Source: Macquaria australasica
Lineage: Eukaryota > Chordata > Actinopteri > Centrarchiformes > Percichthyidae
Assembly: GCA_005408345.1 (NCBI GenBank)
Contig: SEMN01000271.1
Location: 248,001-312,000 of the forward strand
Direction of reading: 5' to 3'
Length of the DNA stretch: 64,000 bases
Each line of letters begins with the position of its first letter. The stretch's first letter is position 1. The notes below the pieces were generated by a model. That model searched no databases. It saw only the letters and a list, made by a program, of their open reading frames with translations, and was not told where the DNA came from. Below, piece by piece: positions 58,832 through 64,000 of the stretch. Made by a program: the position numbers and the translations under genes.

Positions 58832-58995
58832 CTAGCAGTGTGGCTCTAGAGATGGCAGTGTCAGGCAGTCGGGCACCACTGGGGTCCAGACTGAAGTATA
58901 CCGAAACTGTGCTTTATGACTAAATAATGGGCATGTCAGCATGGTGACTTTAGCATTTAGCTCAAAGCACCGCTGTGCCTGTATCTAACCAGAGC
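58832..58995 (+). repeat. Interspersed repeat, family R1, copy 6 (internally deleted)
   Basis: Starts 'agtgtggctctagagatggc' and ends 'agcatttagctcaaagcacc'. The middle of the family sequence is missing. Confidence 0.65.
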
Positions 58996-60111
58996 CACTG
59001 TAGACTTAATCTTGTTCAAATATTTTGAGCCACAAAAAACTGTTTGGCTGTGGCAGACATTTCACGGGTGGATATAGCAAAACCTAGTCAGATGAAACTT
59101 GAACTTTAATGGCTTTTGGTTATTGCAGTGAATTGACTCTTTAAATCCTTGGTCCTTGGACCATGGCCTCACTTTATTCATTTTTTTTGAAAAACAAATG
59201 TTGAAAAGTAAAAAAGGCAAGCTTTTATTACATACAGCATGCATTGTAAAGCAATTTGGAGAAATGTAAAATAGATGAAGACAGGAGTAAATGAGCTAAA
59301 CATCCAAAGGACTCCAATGTTCTTTTATTTGACTTTTCTTTAGGTGTAACATAACTTATTTGGATTAGCTGATTTGATTAGATTAGATGAAACTTTAATG
59401 AGCGCTGGAGGTGATCCAAGGCAGCAGATAATGATATACAGCTAAGAAAAATAAGAAGAGAGCAGATGAGCATCCATTAATTAAATGAAACCATTTAAGC
59501 ACACTACAACATCTGAAAAATAGAAATAAAGCATAGAGGATTCACCCAGCATGTAACCATACCAAGACAAAGAATAGAAAATATGACAAATATGGGATGG
59601 AACATGACGATATCTACCTATAAATGAAGGCAATAGAAATGTATTGACTGTGCTGAGGGTCCGTGAACACGTATTGTGTCAGACAAACACTATTCAGTGA
59701 ACCAGCCATAATGTTTTCTGTGTATGTGGTGTGGTATAAATTCCTAATCACAAAAACACAGTTTTCATTTTCCTTTTCTCTGTCACATATCCCCCTTCCC
59801 TCGTTTCACAGTGAGGTAATGTTGAGGTAACATCTGGAGCTGTAATAGCACAGAGTGTTGATATGCTGCTGTAGGGCAGCACAGGTTTGCTGGTGTGATT
59901 GCCAGTGTGGTAGCCGATGTGTTGGTCATAGCTACAGCATAGTAATACGTGTTATGCCAGGCTCGTTCAGGCCGTAACAAAGAAGAGAGGTCCACACAGT
60001 AGCAATTTAATTAAGCAAGTAATTTATTAAGGATAACTCAAAAGAAACAAAGCGTGATGTGTGAAGTCAACAGTCAGTGGGGAAGTGTGGATGTTGTGTG
60101 CTATGAAACTG

Positions 60112-60659
60112 TGAGGCTACAAAAACATTCTCTGTATACATGAGCGTTTTATCACCGTTTCAGAAATAATCTCCGTCCACACTGGGCATGCACGTGCCGG
60201 TGTAAACAGGAAGCAGATTGGCTACTCTGCGGTTGGTTGCTTAGTTTGTTGCAGAAAATACTACGAACACAGAACAGCAATGGAGGAATGTAAGACCAGA
60301 GATTTCTATGCTTGGACCAACGATGAGGTAGGACTGTTACTGAAAGTAAGTGTTATCATGTTGAATTAACCGCTGGTAGTCAAGGCTGATGTCGTTTGTT
60401 TTGGTCCGGAAAAGGGTCACGTGATAGGGCCGTGATGAATCAGGGAAGGACGCGTCGTGGCTGATACCACCCAATCATGCGTCGTCATTTTAAAACGTCT
60501 CCATGTCCGCCCGTCCTCACTAAAACTAAAACAGCAGCGTTTGAAAAGGTCTCTCTTTTAAGGGCTATAAAACGCTGGAGTAGTGTGGTTGCAAGGCGTA
60601 AACATAGCAAAAGCTGTGCGTTTTAAAACAAAAACGCATATAGTGTGGATGTAGCCTGA
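60112..60659. mobile_element. Non-autonomous DNA element carrying a Myb/SANT-like start exon
   Basis: The ends are inverted ('tgaggctaca' left, 'tgtagcctga' right), with weaker inverted similarity further in. Inside, on the plus strand, 60280-60345 reads MEECKTRDFYAWTNDEVGLL, ending at a perfect GTAAGT donor. The WTNDEV..LL wording resembles the first helix of Myb/SANT-like domains found with PIF/Harbinger-type elements. No downstream exon is present. Confidence 0.55.
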
Positions 60660-60766
60660 GACTGCATGTGGCATGAACAACGAATAAACTAAACACAATC
60701 AAACCAAACAAAACCAAGTTGGGCACCAGAGAGACAGCCATCTTGGAAGCAAACCGGGTTATGGTG

Positions 60767-60975
60767 GCTGTGTTCAAAATTGCATACTAACATACTATTC
60801 ATACTAAGTAGGACGTAAAAAAAGTTTGTAGTGAGTTCCAGCTGCATAGTATATGGAGTTTGTGTACGTGAGAAATACCCGGACGTATACTAGATTAGCA
60901 AGAATTGCTGAGTATGCGACGTGAGTTTACTGGACATACTCAATTGCGTCTCTTCAGACTGTGCAAAATGTCCAA
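60767..60975. mobile_element. Short DNA element rich in 'catacta'
   Basis: It begins 'ggctgtgttcaaaattgcat' and is rich in direct and inverted 'atactat/catact' words, a style shared by the element at 30401. The right end is not certain. Confidence 0.4.
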
Positions 60976-63084
60976 ATCAATAATTACGAATGATGGAGAG
61001 TGAACGTGAAACAGAAGCTACTCAGGATGTTAAGATACAGTTAAGAGGAACAACTCGGGAGCTCACATATATAATGTACTGTAGAAAAAATGTTAACACT
61101 ACATCAGACCGTCCTGAATTATTACCTGACAGTCATGTTTCTATGTCATTCCTCAGATGAATGAAGGCCAATTGCTGTTTTATGTAATTACTGTAATTTA
61201 GCCAAAGGTAATTTTTAAATCAAAACTGAGACTTTTAATCAGCATGTACCTGTGTAAAATTCTAGATCAACTCCCTGTGTGCTTGACCTTGTGTAGAGAT
61301 GTCTAGCCCACTCGCTGCTAAGGAAGCCCAGCTGGACTCCAGTATGGAACCACAAACAACATCTGGATGTACTCACAAATTCCATCTGGACACACAAGCA
61401 TGCAAAGAATGCATGAATTAACATGTACACATGCAGGTGCACAAGGACCTGCATGTGTACACAGAGACAGGTGGGTATTGATAGAGCACATCATGTGGTA
61501 AATAACAACAGATCCTTAAGGCTTTTTTAAAAATTATTATTTAAAAAACTACTCATAGTCCAGAAACCTGAGTGACAACAATGAAATAATATTTGCAGCA
61601 CAAGTTGCTTTACCATCTGTTAACATATTTATTTTGACTTACTTAAATTGACTTTGCTGCATAATTAACTGCTCATTTGCTTCACTTTCTAATACCAGGA
61701 GCATTTTATGAGCTGTCAACATCGCACAGGGACAATGCTTACTCAAAATTATGGTGATCAGTGTCATCTTGCAGCAGCAAAAATAACAGCCCGTGGATAT
61801 GTGGAGACAAAATGCAGTTAAAGATCTGTAAAAAACTGAAGACACGAGCATTACAGATACTGTACGTGTGTGTTTGCGTGGATTTGGAAATGTCTCCACA
61901 AAACGTCCACAGTCACTCTGTGTCCTTGTCCAGAGAGAAAGTTCTGACCTCGTCTCCACAGCAGCTGAATCCAAAAGACAGGCAGACTCCTCACTTCCCA
62001 CAACCCCTTGTGTTATGAACCCTTGGCCTCCACAGACCCAGGAGAGATGAGACACAATGGCGGGAGATGTATTCTCAAGCTACTGTGTTCAGTATTAGAA
62101 AAAATACTGTCCAATTTACAATTTGGTAACAGAGTTTTATTAAATGATTATTTCATAATAATTACGTAACAGTATGATTAAATAGATTAGATTGTCTTTG
62201 GTAAAACTGTAAGGTGAACATCTATTGCCTTTCTCACAGGTCTGTTCCATTATTATACCCTTACATCACTGTATCCTAGATGAACCAAAATGTTCAGAAC
62301 ATCTTTCACCCTGTGGGGAACATTTGCAGCCTAAGAAGAGCTGTCAAACGCTCTACATTCAGCTCACACGTCAAAATCCAAAGGGAAAATCACAAATCGG
62401 TAATGGGAAGACTTACCTGGTCATCATGTTCTCCTGACTTTATATTACTGTCTCTAAATTTTTATTACATCCTACATCGACTGTTTGCAGTGGTTGATGT
62501 GGAGCGCTGTGCGTTGATGTGCACTGCAAAGCCGAGACTACAAAGAGAACCCAAATGAGGTGGTGAGAGTTAATGCAAACCTGCTGCGTCCGTGTGTTTT
62601 ATTATGATATGTAGTTCCCCCATCTGTACAATAAAACCTGTATGTGTGAGTATGTGTTTACACGCTCATGTGCGTGCATTAGAATGTGTGTGCAGGTAAA
62701 ACCTGCAAAGAGTCTGGTTTCACGCTGATGTTAAACCTATTATCATAACAACCAGCGAGAAAGCTCATAAAATTATGGGATGTAATAAAGTTAATGAGCA
62801 AAACATCACAAGGGGACACATGGTGCGTGTATCTGTAGCTGTGTATATGTGTGCCTGTGTGTGTGTGTGTGTGTATGTATGTGTCTGCAGTGAGAGAAAG
62901 CTATGAAGATGTACTCAGAAACCAGTCTTTACAATGCATCAGTACTCATGTGCAGTGTATTATTGTGTACCACATTACAGTAATATGATTACTTTTCCCA
63001 GTAATGAACAGTATAAGGGATTACAATTTGAAATTAATGCTTTGTTAATTTGACAGGTAGGTAGGTTGGGTTGTTTAATTCAAT

Positions 63085-63180
63085 TCAATTCAGTTTTATT
63101 TACATAGCGCCAAATCATAAGTTATCTCAGGGCACTTTTCATATAGAGCAGGTTTAGATCGTACTCTTTGCTGTCTTGGA
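63085..63180 (+). repeat. Teleost-wide interspersed repeat fragment
   Basis: 'attcaattcagttttatttacatagcgccaaatcataa' is contained at about 63080-63120. I know this word set as a very common dispersed fish repeat; it is probably a SINE or LINE tail. Confidence 0.5.
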
Positions 63181-63575
63181 GAAAAAAATGGAGAATATCT
63201 GCACACTGGATTCTAGCTCCCAAAACTTTATTGGACTGAAATAAGGAAACGTTTCAACCCTACTGTGTCTTCAGCAAGCAAATGGCCAACATGACAAGGT
63301 ATATGCAGACACAAACAGACAAAATATATAGAGCAACACTTACACTATGGCTACACAGGGTGTGTGTGATGAGTGTGTTTATTGCAGGTTATTCAGCTGA
63401 TGCAGAAAACACACAAACACACACACACACACACTAAGATACGCTGAGCATCTGGATACAAGATTAGTCAAACATTCTCTACCCATGATTGGCTGCAGTC
63501 TAACAGCTGTTAGGGTGGCACACACACACACAGACGGACAAACAAACGCACACACCTACACGACATTCACAATAC

Positions 63576-63695
63576 CTTCATCTGGAGAAACTCTGCCTCA
63601 GTCAGGACAGGGACATCTGGAGCTGGCAGAGTCCAGCGAGAGGCAGCGTTAGTGGGCCACACAGCAGGAGGGGAGCCCCTGGTTCTGGAGAGGCT
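63576..63695 (-). CDS. Candidate exon of an unseen minus-strand gene
   Basis: 40 open codons, phase 0 to 0, between acceptor TCTCCAG and donor GTATTG. It encodes SLSRTRGSPPAVWPTNAASR, then TLPAPDVPVLTEAEFLQMK. The second half looks protein-like; the donor is weak, and no partner exon is seen before the right edge. It may be chance. Confidence 0.22.
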
Positions 63696-64000
63696 CTGGA
63701 GATGCCGTCATGTTTTCCAGGCAGCTGGAGCAGGAATGGTGAGACGGGCTACTACCTAGCAAGCAGAAAACAAACAGATGCCAAATGGAGAATGGAATGA
63801 AAGACGCAAAAGCATTTGTGTGTGTGTGTGTGCACCAGGTGGATTCCCAAGTCTCACTGCGCTAATTCTGCTTTAGGGAAAAACAATCCTATTTACACTG
63901 GATATTTGCCAATAATGTAAATAAATCATTTATATCCAGAATTAACAAAAACATTAATAACCACTGATGACATTCAGGACAAGGATTCTTGATCAGCTGC

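Larger units (their letters stand above)
51801..63575. other. Region downstream of mmp15 without a secure gene
   Basis: I searched both strands and found no exon series with consistent phases. The stretch holds R2, R3, R1 and R5 repeats, a (CA)n tract at 58611-58638, and DNA elements at 60112-60659 and 60767-60975. GA- and CT-rich tracts occur at about 54100-55380. Part of the left end may be a long mmp15 3' UTR. Confidence 0.6.

Noticed and set aside
1..64000. CRISPR arrays, operons, bacterial promoters, tRNA or rRNA genes
   Set aside because: None present; the only tRNA-like sequence is the SINE head at 5645-5800, and the short tandem arrays are microsatellites.

Overview
The window is vertebrate nuclear DNA, most likely from a ray-finned fish of the percomorph type. 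It has small GT-AG exons in long AT-rich introns, many (CA)n/(GT)n microsatellites, a tRNA-derived SINE, a DIRS-type retrotransposon relic and numerous short inverted-repeat DNA elements. All gene models below were built by hand from splice sites, reading phase and family resemblance.

Left part, minus strand. At 128-2524 lie the first three recognisable exons of a gene that runs off the left edge: a signal peptide followed by a Cys- and N-glycan-rich ectodomain of unknown family. Upstream of it, on the same strand, is a complete adhesion GPCR of the ADGRG3/ADGRG5 type (5303-17037). It has 14 coding exons and about 525 residues: signal peptide, short GAIN domain, GPS site HL/T and seven membrane segments. 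A decayed DIRS-like element sits antisense in its intron 6. The two genes may be members of a tandem ADGRG array, but only the second is securely identified.

Middle. A CpG-rich stretch at about 21.1-22.2 kb precedes mmp15 on the plus strand. On its other side a three-exon, phase-consistent minus-strand model (20139-21174, 114 residues) could be a divergent gene; this is tentative.

Right part, plus strand. mmp15 (membrane-type 2 matrix metalloproteinase) is complete: 10 coding exons, 22059-50721, 660 residues. It has a signal peptide, cysteine switch PRCGVPD, furin site RRKR, zinc site HELGHALGLEH, Pro-rich hinge, four-bladed hemopexin domain, Asp-rich stalk, one membrane segment and a short tail ending QDWV. 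In human, MMP15 and the ADGRG1/3/5 cluster both lie in 16q, so this neighbourhood looks like conserved synteny. From 50.7 kb to the end I see the 3' UTR, repeats and no secure gene; one weak minus-strand exon candidate lies at 63576-63695.

The two recognised proteins both act at the cell surface: mmp15 as a pericellular protease, the ADGRG protein as a matrix- or contact-sensing receptor. Nothing in the sequence shows that they work together. I found no wholly new system. The most interesting items are the possible divergent gene, the unknown ectodomain at the left edge, the altered tail and stalk of mmp15, the GPS changes in the receptor, and several inverted-repeat element families with two or more copies in the window.
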